A stretch of 64,000 nucleotides of DNA from Onchocerca volvulus. Its lineage: Eukaryota; Nematoda; Chromadorea; Rhabditida; Onchocercidae. Below, piece by piece: positions 1 to 12,766 of the stretch. A program made the position numbers and the translations under genes. The notes beneath the pieces were generated by a model. It was not told where the DNA came from and did no database searches. It saw only the letters and a list, made by a program, of their open reading frames with translations. The stretch lies in the NCBI GenBank assembly GCA_000499405.2, contig HG738138.1, positions 15,578,554 to 15,642,553 on the forward strand, given 5' to 3'. Numbering within the stretch: the first letter of the stretch is position 1; every line of letters starts with the position of its first letter.

Positions 1-1897
1 TTGGAAAATCAGATTTGTATTTCTCTTGCTTTTATTAGTTTATAAAAGTTTTTTATTCTAAAATTGAAAAAACAAAACAAGAAATGAGCTTGAAACAAAT
101 AGAAATTATATTCTGTCCTTTGATTTTATTTCTCTTCCCTATTGGAATTAGAAAAAATTTTCGTAGTGTAAAGTTTTGGAAGCATGCAAATCGAATGATT
201 TTCATTTACCATTTTGCTTCTCATCCATTTTTCAGAATTCTTCCCATCCTTAAATTTAATTCTATTCTTAAATTTTTCCATGCACTTGCTTTGGCAGGAA
301 AAAGCTAAAAATATGAAACTGCCGATATAAATAGCATTACTAATAATGCTATTAAGCAAACCATTGCCCAATAATTCACTTTTTTTTCATTTTTTTTAGT
401 TTCGTATATTATCCACATGGTAACTGCAACATATGCAGTGATTAAAATCCAGCAAATTTTGCTAGTTTGATTTGTATTAGATTATTGGAATTCATAGCAG
501 TAATGTTTGTGGGCAAAAAATATTTCGAAAAACGCAATTGGTTGAAAGTTTTTAACTAAAATAATTCGTAATATACATTTCAAATAATTTAAATCAAATT
601 GAAATTATGAAAGTTACACCTATATCTTAAAGAAATAAAACAAATAATTATCTTGATAATTTGTTGAATATAATCATGTCCTATAAAGACCTATCTAATG
701 GTATTTATGAGCCGCAGTAAATGACCTATTCAATTGTATTTTGACACTATAATATAATGATACAGCAAAATGAGAGAGAATCATTATTGTAGAGAGAATA
801 GTATCATTATTTGTATAAGGGATAGTTATATGGTAACGAGAGAGTACCGTAATATGGTAATAGACCACGGCTTAACGAATTATATCAATAGTTATAGTAC
901 TATATAGATTTTTCTTTCTGTTGCTACAGTAATAATAGTATGAATAGATGTAACAATGAATCTTAGACCAAGAAATGATTCATTTTTTAATACCGTAATT
1001 GCAATATCATTTGATTATATCTTGCCTTTGAGATAAATTTCATGTCATATAGGTCTCTCTGTTCATTTTCACAGGCTGCAGTGACGTTTGTTAAATGAGG
1101 ACTGAAATAATCGATATTTCAGATATATTTCATGCAATTTAGGCGACTGGCGTTTCTTTTTCCCGTGAATATTTTGGGCTGTTGTTTTTGCGGAAGTTTG
1201 GGGTTCCTGCGGGAAGAGTCGGAAGGGTAGGGTTAAAGGTCAAGGCATTTTGGAGATTTAGGTAAGCCGAAGGAAGATATCTTATGAATCATTGTTTTTT
1301 GGCTGAAATTAAATAATCAAACGTAGATGTTAAGACGTATTCGCTGGGTACATTTGTAGTAGCGGAATATGTTTTCTTGAAAATTTAACACTGATGTATC
1401 TTACGTATGATTTAGTTTATTTATAAATTATTATGATATAATGACTGGCCCTGATAATATTTCTGATGATTTCAGGGGAATACTGGAAATTGCTTACTTC
1501 TTAGTAAACACATTAAATTTTCACTTGTAATTGATCGAAATACGTAAAAGTTGTTTATAATAATCGTTTGTAATATAATGTTAAATTATATATAGGTAAT
1601 TATGCTGATCTCATGATACTTTCTGAGAATGCCTGATTTGTCGATAAGTTTATATCATTTTCGCTAGTTGAAATGTAAATCATACAGTCAGTACTTTTAA
1701 ATGACATGCTTTCACCTATATTACCTCCTAAATTGATTTTCAAGCTGCTTGTTTCTTATAATACAACAGTAACTTATTTCATATCCAAAAATTCTTCTAG
1801 ATATTTCCATGCTCTCTTCCATAAATACTATATATACGACAAATCGTTAATGCGTTTTTTCACATTTAAGTTTTTTATAGATATTTGATTTGAACTC
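1..1897. other. 5' flanking region of the KH-domain gene
   Basis: There is no convincing coding exon here; the short reading frames are AT-rich and show no family features. The only segment that stands out is a GC-richer block at about 1140-1261, listed separately as a possible non-coding first exon. The remainder is AT-rich sequence with no recognisable repeat or RNA gene. Confidence 0.6.
1140..1261 (+). promoter_or_regulatory. Candidate non-coding first exon / promoter-proximal block of the KH-domain gene
   Basis: This block is much more G-rich than its surroundings and ends at a textbook donor (TTTAG followed by GTAAGC, intron starting at 1262). The next good acceptor is TTTTTTATAG ending at 1880, 17 nt before the ATG at 1898. 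A capped transcript starting here could therefore splice into the first coding exon. The same acceptor could instead be used for spliced-leader trans-splicing. What I see is the composition step and the splice sites; transcription is inferred. Confidence 0.4.
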
Positions 1898-4800
1898 ATG
1901 GCTAACGACATTGCAAGCGATACAATGGATGATAACAAAGACAATGGTAAAAATTGTAATTGTTTTCAAGTTTTAAGCTGAAATAGAAGTAGATGTAATT
2001 AAGTATCTAAAGTTACATTCCTCGATCGAACCATTACTTGAGCAATCACATGTTTAATAATGGTTCAAATCATATTTACCACTGTGTGGGTGAAATCATA
2101 TTCAGAGATTAGTGCCTTGTAAACATTTCGTCAGTTTTAGAACGTGGCAATTTCGATATTGAAATGAATTTGTTTTAATTTTTATTATCTTTTTCCTTTA
2201 AATCTTGGCTATATTTTTCGTTTGTCTTAAAAAGAATTAAACATTAAGAGGTATCTTGGAGACTACGGTTATTGTAGTACAGTTTATCTCAAACTGTAGA
2301 ATTTAAGTATAAAATAGACTATAATTCATATCTGCTATGGGTGGCATAGTATATATTTCATATCTTGTTTGTTTTTTTCTTTTCATCTTTTTTTTCTTCT
2401 TTTTTTACATTTTTATTAATCGATTGCATATCCAGCAAATGAATTAGCACAGTAAAAAATATTGTTTACGAAAATCATTGAATGAGCAAGATTTTAATGT
2501 AAAGCTTTAAAAAATTTTACGAATTTTGATTTTTTTATTTGATGCAATTAAAGAAGGCAATCCTGCTACTATGCAAGGGACTGTTTCGGCAGGACAAAAG
2601 CGTACTCGTGATGAACGTGGTGGGCCAGCACTGAAGAAAGCTCATGTTTCAGATACAGAGGGTAATATTGCAAGTTTTCTGAAATGAATTTAAAAGTTTG
2701 TGAATTATGAAAATTAGAGATATTAGGAGAAAGAATGCAAAATAGGGTTTGAGAATGTTTTGTAGATACATTCCCTCTCCGTCTCAACTTTTCTTGGAAA
2801 AAAAATCAGCTTCGAGAGTAATTGCTTTGAGGTTTTTGATGAACTATATTGAGCACAAAAGGACTGTGAAGTTGGCCTGATATAGTCTATATTTGATGTT
2901 AATAATTCAACTTTATACGAGGAAGTAGAAAAGATACGATGAGGATGAGCAGTCGTAGGGATTGATGAATCTTCGAATCAAGTCATAATTAGAGCAAGAA
3001 ATGAAATTATAGCACATTTTTTTCTTGATTGTGACAGTCACAATTCAGCGGAAATATAATATTATCTCCCATACTTTTTGAATTCCTGAGATTTTTGAGA
3101 GAATTCTGTCAGCTATAATATTTATTTTATAAAATCCACATAAATTTCCAACTATTTGCTTTGTAGACAACATGGTGCAGGTAAAAGTATTAATTCCGTC
3201 AGCAGCTGTTGGTGCTTTAATCGGTAAAGGTGGAGAAACAATGCGTAATTTAAAGAGTGAATCCGGCTGCCGTTTGCAAATGAGTAAAAATCAGGAAGTA
3301 TATCCAGGTTTGTTTTCTTTGAAATCGTTATTCAAATGGAAATTGGATCTATTCTCGGAATAGAAGTTATCCATCATTTTTTGCTTGTATAGGACCAGTT
3401 TATGAAATATCTTATTTGGATCTAAGAAGCATACTCATTCACTATCTCTTGTGGTACCATCTAAATCGCACGGATTTAACTGCTGTTGGATCTTTCAAAA
3501 ATGACCCATTATTCATTTATATCTCCTATTTGAATAACATGATCTATTCTAGGCAGTATCTACACTAATTGCATTGAAACATGTTCTATTTCTAGACATT
3601 TATAAGAATTTGTTCCCATTTATCATTTTATTCATTCTGCCATTCAATAACTGGACATTTTCTGGTTATGGACAGATGTAACACTTCAAATTATTAGGTA
3701 CCAATGAACGGATTTGTCTAGTGAAAGGAAAAATCGCATCTGTTCTAAAAGTTTCCGATGTTATTTTGGAGAAGATTCGTGAAAAAGTGGACAACAACAC
3801 CCCATCAGATATTTTCGATCATAAAGGAATGGAACGCAAGAATGAGGTGAGCGAGAATTTCAGATATCAGAATACTCTGGCATTGCTTTCTATCGTATTT
3901 CGCGACATTCTAACTAAAAAATTGTCCAGATTATCATCTTTCGCTATTTATATTTGTTTTTGAAAATTTCAATCAATTTCAATTTCGCGAAATTCCAGTT
4001 CTCTTCGAATTCAATTTTCCACTACTTTTAGAATTTTTACAAGTTGTTCATATCTCTTCTTTCCAAAAAACATATTCATTCAAACAGTTTTTTTTTTTTT
4101 TTTTTTTTAAATTCATAATCAATTTGCTGTAAGAAGTCAATCATCTTGCTCTCAATACATATTCTAGCAACATAGAATTCCGGAAGTTTCAGTATCTTTA
4201 ATTATCTATCTAATCAGTTTGGTTTACAGATTGTTCCAGAAAAGCTTACCTCTCGTGGTCAGAGTCTATTCTCTCTCACACAAATACCTTTCGATCATGC
4301 TTATCTGAAGAGACGAATTCGGATCTTTTCTTAACCTCAAAATCTTTTTCTTCAAAAATTTGTGTGCTTACTGACAATTAGGAGTAGATAAATTTGTTTT
4401 GCATGTTCCTGATGGGGTACGATCATTCTTGTACTGTTAGAATGCCATAGACTATTCTTAAACATTGAAGAATTTATTCGTTTTTATTTTATTTTAACTC
4501 ACTTTTATCATTACGAATTATTTTAGATTATTTTAACTTAATCCTTCTATTATGAAATGCTTGAACATTTTGTGACTGACCGTTGAACCTCATCCGGACT
4601 GTGCAAAACGCTGCAGGTAGTTGAAGACTGTGTTGGATTCAAAAAAACAAAGTCATCAAAAATTCAGATGAAACTCGTGGTGCCAAATACTTCGGCCGGA
4701 ATGGTGATTGGTAAGAGTGGTGCGCGTATCAAGGAAATTCGTGAACAGACTGGGGCAAATATCCAGGTCTATCCCAAAGCTGGTAGCCAGGAGGCTAAAG

Positions 4801-7800
4801 TAAGCCAGGAACGGATTATAACGATAGCTGCTGAACAGGATGAAGTTCTCATGGATGCCCTTCAGCGTGTGTTGGAAAAAGTAGCCGCAGATCCACAGCA
4901 TGCCATGGCAACAGCACCTGATCATAAAGATGATAGTTTTGGTCCAGCTAGTGGTTTACTGCACGGAATAGGTGGTGGTGTCCAGGGCCAGACTATTCAG
5001 CCCTTTGATTTCAACAATCGTAGCCAAAATGCACCCCAATTCGGTGGTGCTCCAACAGTTCAGCAAAATCATTTTGGACAGATCAGTCATGGTGCTGCGC
5101 AAGTTTGGCAGCCGAATCAGCAAAGAGCTTTAGGTGAGATTTGGTGGACTGATAATGATGATTCCCGAATAGTAAAGAGGGGGAGATTGTAGGAAATCAG
5201 GATGGGAAAGAAGTTAATAGTTTTTCTGAATACGGATTTCCCGAGAAATCCTGGATTTTTGAAATGTTCTCAGATCATGTCTTCCTTTCTTTGTGAAGGT
5301 CTGATCTTTTCCTTTTGTTTTGAAGTGAATAAGAATTCCTGCTTTCTACGCCTCCTCCTCTTTGCTATCACTCATATTATTGAACGAATAATGTAAAGAA
5401 AAAAATTATCTTTCTGTTATCGTCATTGATCTTTTTCTCAAAATGTGGTTTGATTATACCATCCTTTTTTCCTACATCGTAAATTGTGCCCATTTTGTGT
5501 CCGGGCAGTTCTGACTGCAGTCGTCAAACAGTCTCAGGTTTGCCTCTTCTTAATCAAGCTCCAGCCTTTTTTAAGCGATAAATTCGATTTTTTTTTTTTT
5601 TTCTTAAATTATACATATTTTTCCCGGTCATTATTCACTTGCTCCCTGCCATTCAAATAAGTGAATATTTCATTAATGGTTCATTAAAAGCATCACATGA
5701 ATTACATTGGTAGGATTCAAGTTAGCATATAAAAAACACCAAAAAATGAATTGGATTTAACTCTTTCTCAGTTATCCGAAACTTCATAGTTTGCTGCTTT
5801 TGTAGTAACGCTCGGGAAATCATTGTGACGCAGTTATTATTACTGATGTCCGTGATATCTCGAATATATTCAGCCCACAGTATTTGTCTATTTTAATAGG
5901 TCTAGTTTAAATGTCGACGTTCGATATTTGAGATGAAGTAAAACAATATTTATAATACATATGTTTTCATTAGCTAACTCTTGATATGCGGAGCTGTAGA
6001 TGTTCTTGCTATTAAAATTGTGGAGGACAGGTTTTGGAACTAGTTAATTAATAGATTCATTTTTTAGTGTTTTTGGGATATTAATGAATTCATTCAACGT
6101 GTTTGTAAGACAGTTCAGATTTGGTTCTTCTAAGTAGCAGTCATTTCACATTACTTCTACGGGTTTTTTTTTTTTTTTTTTTTGTAGTGTATTTCAAGCC
6201 GATATAGCTTGAAACTGCTATTTTAGGCTATTCTGTTTACCCATAGAAATCTACTCACATACCATCACTACTAAAATATACTGTACGTCTGCCCTCTTCT
6301 TAGTGATGGTACCATCATGCGAATGCTTCCGTACCATTCATATTGCTTTCATTCGCTCTCATACCGTAACTTGAGAGAAAGAGTTCGCAAAAATTTCACT
6401 TTGCAAATGATGCCATTGAAGGCGAAGTAGAGTAAAATTTCAGATTTTTAATGCACATTTTTATTGATAGGATGTGAATCTTTTCTTTAATTTAGAAGCA
6501 ACATATGCAGCACCAGTGAAGGATTTATATCAGCAGAACAATATGGCTGGTTTCAAATTTAATCCTATGCAAGGCTTAGGAAATAATGAGGTATATGTTT
6601 TCGGATTCTGAGCATTTTTTCATCTAATGTACTAGATTGTCCTTGTTTTTAAGTCCTTTTTCTTGAGGAAAGTTTTGTAGTGATTTGAATGATTTTGGGA
6701 TATTTCAAATTCGGGGATTATGACCTGCCATAAAATGCGGAATGTGAAAAAAGTTGAATACACTGAATAACTTGCTTTTCAGCAGCAAATTATGCTCTAA
6801 AATATGTTTGTATTATATTGTGCTTAACTTTATTTCAAAATTTTGAAAAATTCCATTCATTTTCTATTTTTCAGTTATTGGCATTCCTGGACAGTTTGCA
6901 GTCAACTTTACGTACATCTGGCTTCAATGAGACAAGTGTTGCAGAAGTTATGCAAGCTATGCAGGTAAATTTTGCAAACTGATGGTTTTCGGCAAATTTT
7001 CCTAAATTTCTTTTCTTTTTTTCTTTTTTTTTTGTTTTTCTTCTGTTTTTTTGTTTTTGTTATCAGAAAAGTTCCTTATATTATTCATTCGAAACCATTC
7101 TCTCATTTGATCAATTTATCAATGTTTCAGCTTTTTCTTTTTGCTTCAACAATATTGCTTCTGTTAAAATTGACTTACGGTACCGTTGCTTTCGTTTGCC
7201 AGATTATATATGTTCCAGATCCTGGCAAAATATAATATCATGGGCTTGGGCCTTGGACTCGGTGTCGCCGCAATGGCACAGATGCGGACGAACGAAACTC
7301 CATCTTTGACTCCCTCTCAGGGCTTATCACAGCCACAACGATTCGAGACCACTAACTTAACAAGTACGACCGCCACGGTTGACAGTCCTGATCGACGATT
7401 TGCTGGTGGAACAGGGGGAGGAAGTGGTGCAGCAGGAGGAACAGCAGGAGCAGCAACAGGCGGAGGACAAAACGATTTAAGCAAAGTACAATCATTCTTT
7501 TATCGATAACATAGTAATCAGTGGTTTTTTCTTGAAAACTTGTAAGTCTACCAGTTTGAGATTTGTATCTTTTGTCACTTCATGGACTCTTTTCACGACA
7601 ATTTTAATTCAGCATTCTATACCTTTCAACTTCTTGGACTGCATTTTCTGGACTTTTTTATAGTTGTAGTAAATAAAAAGATTCCGTAAGCCTTAGATTT
7701 AATCATAGCTTCCTATGTTTCATCTTGATGAAAATTTAAATTCTAAGTTATTTTTAGAGAATGTTAGCGAAATTTGCATTTTGTTCTAAATCATTCCCAG

Positions 7801-10800
7801 TTTAAATTTTGTTTCTATACGTCAGCCATACATGCCTGGTAATTATTTTGTTATTGAATGGAAGTGGGTGATGAGGCGCATTCTCGGTGTCATACGTTAT
7901 TAATTTTTACCTTTAATGTGCTATTTACAAGTAATTTCAATTATTTCTAGCAGCTGATAAAATAATCCAATGTAGCATCATCATTTTTTTATTTTGTTCT
8001 AGTTCACCTTTTTTTTTTTTTTATTTTGTTCTAAAACATTTTCCTTTTAAATTTGAATTAATTTCATTACTTTTAAATCAGTTTTTTCCTTTAGTCGTTT
8101 TTTAAGTTCTCCCTTTTCATTTCCATATTTATTTGTATTAACAGTTTGCATTTTCACATCATCTGTCATCCTATCTTGTTATATAACCTATTGGTAAGGT
8201 TGTTTTTATCTGGTATTTCTTCCTCAACATTTTTTTTTTCTTCTATGTTCATTGTATTCTTTGAATTTCTTGTTGATATCTGCTATTGATACTCATCCGT
8301 TCTTCCCATTATTTCAAATTTTCAAAAAAACTTCATAAAACTTTTATTCTCTTTGTAATTTTCATCTTTTATAAAAAGATAAGTACAGTTCTATTTCTGG
8401 ATTGCCAGTGAAAATCGGTATGCAGATAAAGTACTAATTTCGTTCCAAAATAATACATCCGCTCAATATCTAAGATTTTTCCCCCACTGATTTCTGAATG
8501 ATGATCAACATTTCATTCGGAAGATCCCAGATTTTCCGGAATTTTCAAGTTGTTTGATACGTTAGATTCGTTAAGGAAATCATGGAATAGACAGGCGCTG
8601 ATTTATACTTTTTTTTTTAGAAGATCTTTCAGTTATATCTAGTTAATAAAAAATGTTGTCGACAGATATAACTTGAGTTTGTAAAAATCATACAGTTCAC
8701 ATAGAAATGCGATCCTTACAAATGTAATAGCGTGGACGATTTTTTGGAATTGCCTTCCCATTTTTTCAGCAGTCAAATTTGTGGTTTTGAATCTTCGTTG
8801 AAAATAAATTCCTTGCTGCTACATTCACTCTAGTTTTTTTTTTTTTTTTTTTTATTGATTTATTTTTTTTATTTCATTTTATCAACCTTACATTTCGTCA
8901 GAATTTTTCATGAGACATTTTTTTTTTTCGAATAAGCGAAATTTTTCGAATTTTGCTTTACATTCCACCGACTGCTGATTTTTATGTTTTTTTCTACAGG
9001 TTCTATTTACAGTTATATATATACATTTTTTTTTAACAGACTAAAAAACTTCACATTTTCTTCCAATTTGCTTTCATCGAGATTGTTTGCTTTATCCGTG
9101 AATATCGATCGGAAATGCTAGTTTTCCGCAATTATTATTTGTCGATTTCACAAGGAATGTAATGCAGTTGTTAAATTCGCCATGTTTGCAGTTTTTAATC
9201 TTGATTCGAAATTAAGTTGTGCAAAACTTCAAGAAGACAGTTGCCACCATTAACACGGAAAAATTCTGATCTGGAATGCTGACGATAGATGTGGGTATAA
9301 TGGAATATTTGATAATAGATAAAGACATAATGGAACACTTTTGAGGATATATAAATATGAAATGATATCAGATGAAAATTCATAGTGTTATGTTTGACAA
9401 ATTTCTAAAAATGGGTTTGTATGTGGATATATGTGAGTTGTTAATTACTAATTAGTTTTGTTAATTCATTTCATATATTTTCACACTTTTTTTTTTTTCG
9501 AAAATGAGGAAAGTTTTTGTAGCAAAGAGTGGAGAACTATGATTGGATTTGCAGGAATTCACTTATAAAAAAAAAAAAAAAAAATAGTAATAACTTGTAA
9601 ATAAGTTGAAAATCGGAGATTTTGGGATTGTGTTTGTAAGGAGATAGAAACTTATAAAAACAGACTTGCGGAAATCGGAAGCTTGGAATCAAACTTATGG
9701 AAATATCTTATAGTCACTGAGTGGCGTTGGTGGCGTTCTGATCGATGTATTAAGCCAGAATAAACAAAACAGTAGCTCATCGAGCGGACAGAATTTTGCT
9801 GCTTCCGTAATTAAAGAAAAAATTATCGACAACAATCATATTGATCTCGAGGTAGGTATTAATTTAGATTTTTTTTTGATCGTTTGCATAGCAACAGAGG
9901 AATTGAGTGAGGTTGATTGTTTAATAATAAAGCGCGAATATTTGATGATCTATTACTGTTATCTTGATGAGCGCAAAATTTTTTTGGAGCGCTCATGACT
10001 CATGAATCTTTTCGTTCTGATAAAAAGTTTAGGGTGAATAGCCTTCAATAAACCGAAAAATTGACACCTTATGTTTGTCACAATCTAGATCTGGTCATGA
10101 GTGGGCTTCGATTTGTGTATTTTCTTTTATGTTAGTAATTTTTCAGATTCCGGATACCATTGTTGGAGCAATTCTTGGTCCAAGAGCTAAAACATTGGCC
10201 GAAATTCAGCATTTAAGCGGATGTAAAGTGGAAGTACACAAACGTGGTACGGCTGCTGGACAAGGAAATCGTCTTGTGAGGTATGGTTTCAGTGACAATT
10301 TAATGTAAAGTTCACAAAAAAACTTAACAGTTTAATTTTTCATTTTTGTATCGATGACAGAAATTAAAATGACGTAAGATATTTTAATTTTTTCATGCAG
10401 AAATAAAAATTAAAAATTCTCAGACAATTTGGTATGTTATCAGCTTATTATTATTCATGTTGTGAGATGAGTCAAAGAACAAATAAAAGTGTAAGCTATA
10501 GATAGAGCTGACGGAAGTGGAAAACTTCCTACATAACGTGAATGTGACACAGAAAGAATTTTTTTTTTATTCACACAGCAAAAGTTTATTATCAAAAGTA
10601 ACGGCTTAATTGCTTGTAATTAAAGAAAATAGTTTCATCTACCTGTAAGTTTTTGTGCAGTGGGATGTGTCATAGAAAATAGAATTTATCTTTGACTTTG
10701 AGGTCTTCTAGGGTCTTTTGGACTTTTAATCTGCAACTTCAATTGATTAGTTAAAGGGAACCTATTGTAATGCTTATATCATCGTACTTGACTATTTTGG

Positions 10801-11249
10801 TTATTCATAACAGCGAATAAACAAATAGTGTAATATTCAGGAAAAGAAAAGGAAGAAAAAGGGACGCATTGTTTAGCATAACAAAAAAATGAGTTTCTTG
10901 ATGTTATAGTATTAAACAGTAATTGGATTTGTAGTAAGTAACTGGAAATAGTGGGAACTATAACATTCGATCATTTCAAAAGAGTATCCACTTAAAGATA
11001 ATCAGAAAAGAAAGAGTAAGCTATAGAAAGTTTTAATAATATGCGGGAAAAAAAATGATTGTAAAACCAAATTCAGCAAGTATTCCTTATTCGCATTCTT
11101 GATATCATCAAAATCTGTTTGATTCCAGCTTAACTGGAGATGTGGACTGCATTCGTAACGGACGTATGATGATTGATAAAGTTATCAACGACGAACAAAT
11201 GCGTCGCAATCAACAAGCACAAAATAATGCACGCGGCGGATTTCGTTGA
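1898..11249 (+). CDS. Triple KH-domain RNA-binding protein, Nova/Pasilla-like
   Basis: Predicted RNA-binding protein of the Nova/Pasilla (PCBP-like) family, whose members bind YCAY-type RNA in the nucleus and steer alternative splicing. Eleven phase-consistent exons: 1898-1946, 2554-2661, 3167-3307, 3698-3846, 4617-5133, 6496-6590, 6875-6964, 7219-7485, 9714-9851, 10147-10280, 11129-11249 (602 aa). KH1 spans about residues 56-125 with loop GKGG (72-75), followed by the Nova-like YPGTNERICLV. KH2 spans about 165-236 with loop GKSG (181-184). KH3 is C-terminal (about 517-585); its loop reads GPRA (529-532), so the last Gly is missing. A Gln/Asn- and Gly-rich linker separates KH2 and KH3, and the protein ends in RGGFR. 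The ATG lies 17 nt after a TATAG acceptor at 1880, a possible trans-splice site. The start of exon 2 is the weakest junction: the acceptor is AAG at 2553, or 3 nt later. The family call is firm; orthology to Nova rather than another PCBP relative is likely but not proven. Confidence 0.88.
7486..7677 (+). other. Alternative 3' end of the KH-domain gene (read-through of exon 8)
   Basis: If the donor at 7486 (AAA followed by GTACAA) is not used, translation continues for seven codons (VQSFFYR) to a TAA at 7507-7509. A canonical AATAAA sits at 7672-7677, about 165 nt later. This would yield a 479-aa protein holding KH1 and KH2 but not KH3. The weak donor (GTACAA) and the 2.2-kb U-rich intron behind it make read-through plausible. 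The sequence signals are seen; use of this end is inferred. Confidence 0.5.
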
Positions 11250-12030
11250 TATAACTGGAAGCCCTAATAGTTTTCTTCAATTTAAATGATCTTTTCCTTT
11301 TACTACTTTCAGTTATTTGTAGTTTGAAATAATCCGTCAAGTGCAAAGTAATCGTCCTAGATGTGCATTTATTTTAATATTGTTTTAAATTCCTTTTTTA
11401 AAAATCTTCGAAAATTTCAATTATTTTGTTTAAGTTTCTTAAACTTCCATATTTTGTACTTCAAAATTACAGTAAGTGTTTTCCAAGATGACCTCCTTGT
11501 TGATCAAATTTTCTGAAGCCATAATTCAAATATCATTTTGTTCCTATATGTTTTTATAAGCAAAACTCTAACCTCAGTACATTTGAGAGGAATATTGGTA
11601 CTTTTTTTTATTAATATAATCTATGACCATTTTATTACCTACATAGAAGTACATGAGTTGTTATTTCAGAACGTGATTGACTGAATTAGCGAATCATCGT
11701 GATAACTTTAGCTAAATTGGTATCATTCAAACTGTTTTTCATTTTGATAAGAAAGTCTAGACTTAACGTAGGTCGCTTTGATTTAGTTTTATTTACATCG
11801 AAATGGTCAGTTCATTTTGCCCATAGATTTGTTTTGCGATAATCACTGTCGATTTATCATTGCGGTCGATTTGTCTTAAGGACTTGCAGTTTTTTTTTAT
11901 AGATTGAATATTTCTCTTCAGAGTCCGATTAAATCGTATTTCCTTTGCTATATTAAAATTTTGCTGGATCCTATGGGTTTTCGCTCTCCGCTTAGAGCAG
12001 GCTGAGAGTTTAGCAGTAGTATCTGTATAA

Positions 12031-12053
12031 AGGCCAAAGGTCAAAAAAGGTCA
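12031..12053 (+). promoter_or_regulatory. Three direct AGGTCA-type half-sites (DR1 plus DR4)
   Basis: The sequence reads AGGCCA, one base, AGGTCA, four bases, AGGTCA, all on the plus strand. The first pair has the DR1 spacing and the second pair the DR4 spacing used by dimeric nuclear hormone receptors. It lies about 0.7 kb upstream of the beta-galactosidase start codon. The match is seen directly; a role in regulating that gene is inference. Confidence 0.45.
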
Positions 12054-12746
12054 TTGGTTAAAATTCCAAAAAATCGGTATTCTTTTCATGTACTTCTAAT
12101 AATCCCCATTCATTGTTGTCATTTTTGTTTTGGCTTGTTATTATTATTCGGAATAATTTTTCAATTGTCATTAAATTCTCTTTGAAAATTGAGTTTCTTT
12201 GATAACATTTTTGCTTTTTCTGATGTGTCTGCAGTTGCAGTTCCATTCATTTTCCGAAGGATATAACTAGTGTGCCAATGATACAAAACATAGCACATAT
12301 CTCAACGACCATCTTTTTTAATTGTCTATATTTAAGATCGAATCAAAACTTGATATATCTTTGATAAAATGTAATTCCGTTCATAAAAATCATCAGAATT
12401 TGCTAAGAAAACACATTCCGTATTTAAAACTATCTGAAAATTCGCTACAGCAATCAGAAGAGCAAATTTTCAAGAAAGACAAATTTTATTTCTTCATTAA
12501 GAACTAGTTTACTGTGAAGAAGGTGTAAGAGTAATGACAGCAATAAAATCCATCAATGATAAGATTCGCATTGAACAGCGAAATAGATGTGCTCATTTTT
12601 AACAGCGAATTTTATGAAATCTATCTACTTATAATTTTTCCTATGATTACGCTTTTGTCGAAATTCATTCCGATCGATAAGCACTTTTTTTTTTCTTCAG
12701 TCAAAATTGAAAGTTAAACTATTAGAATTTGTATTTGAAAAACCTA

Positions 12747-12757
12747 CATGTTTCAGA
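12747..12757 (+). promoter_or_regulatory. Probable spliced-leader acceptor of the beta-galactosidase gene
   Basis: A strong acceptor (ATGTTTCAG ending at 12756) lies exactly 10 nt before the ATG at 12767, with no coding exon in front of it. Such a short leader after an unpaired acceptor is the usual arrangement for SL trans-splicing in nematodes. A second candidate acceptor (TTTCTTCAG) lies near 12701. Confidence 0.55.
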
Positions 12758-12766
12758 CCGACAAGC

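Larger units (their letters stand above)
11250..12766. other. Spacer between the KH-domain gene and the beta-galactosidase gene
   Basis: 1.5 kb holding the 3' UTR of the upstream gene and the promoter region of the downstream one. No clean AATAAA follows the KH-domain stop at close range. The notable feature is a nuclear-receptor-like half-site cluster at 12031-12053, annotated separately. The spacing is far larger than the roughly 100-500 nt typical of nematode operons, so the two genes are probably transcribed independently. Confidence 0.5.

Noticed and set aside
84..371. Overlapping 74- and 81-codon frames on both strands at the window start
   Set aside because: AT-driven, hydrophobic or Lys/Asn-rich on both strands, with no splice partner or motif.
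2051..2075. GGTTCAAATC-like B-box suggesting a tRNA
   Set aside because: No A box, acceptor stem or anticodon arm can be formed around it; no tRNA was found anywhere in the window.
4231..4335. Possible extra exon between KH1 and KH2 after a TTTACAG acceptor
   Set aside because: The frame reaches a stop at about 4333 with no donor before it, and exons 3698-3846 and 4617-5133 already join in phase. At most it is a rare poison exon.
5134..5192. Read-through of exon 5 to a stop at 5190
   Set aside because: Unlike the exon 8 read-through, no poly(A) signal follows within a useful distance, and the donor GTGAGA is good.
11250..12766. KH-domain gene and beta-galactosidase as one operon
   Set aside because: The 1.5-kb spacing is too large for a nematode operon and the second gene has its own promoter-like elements.
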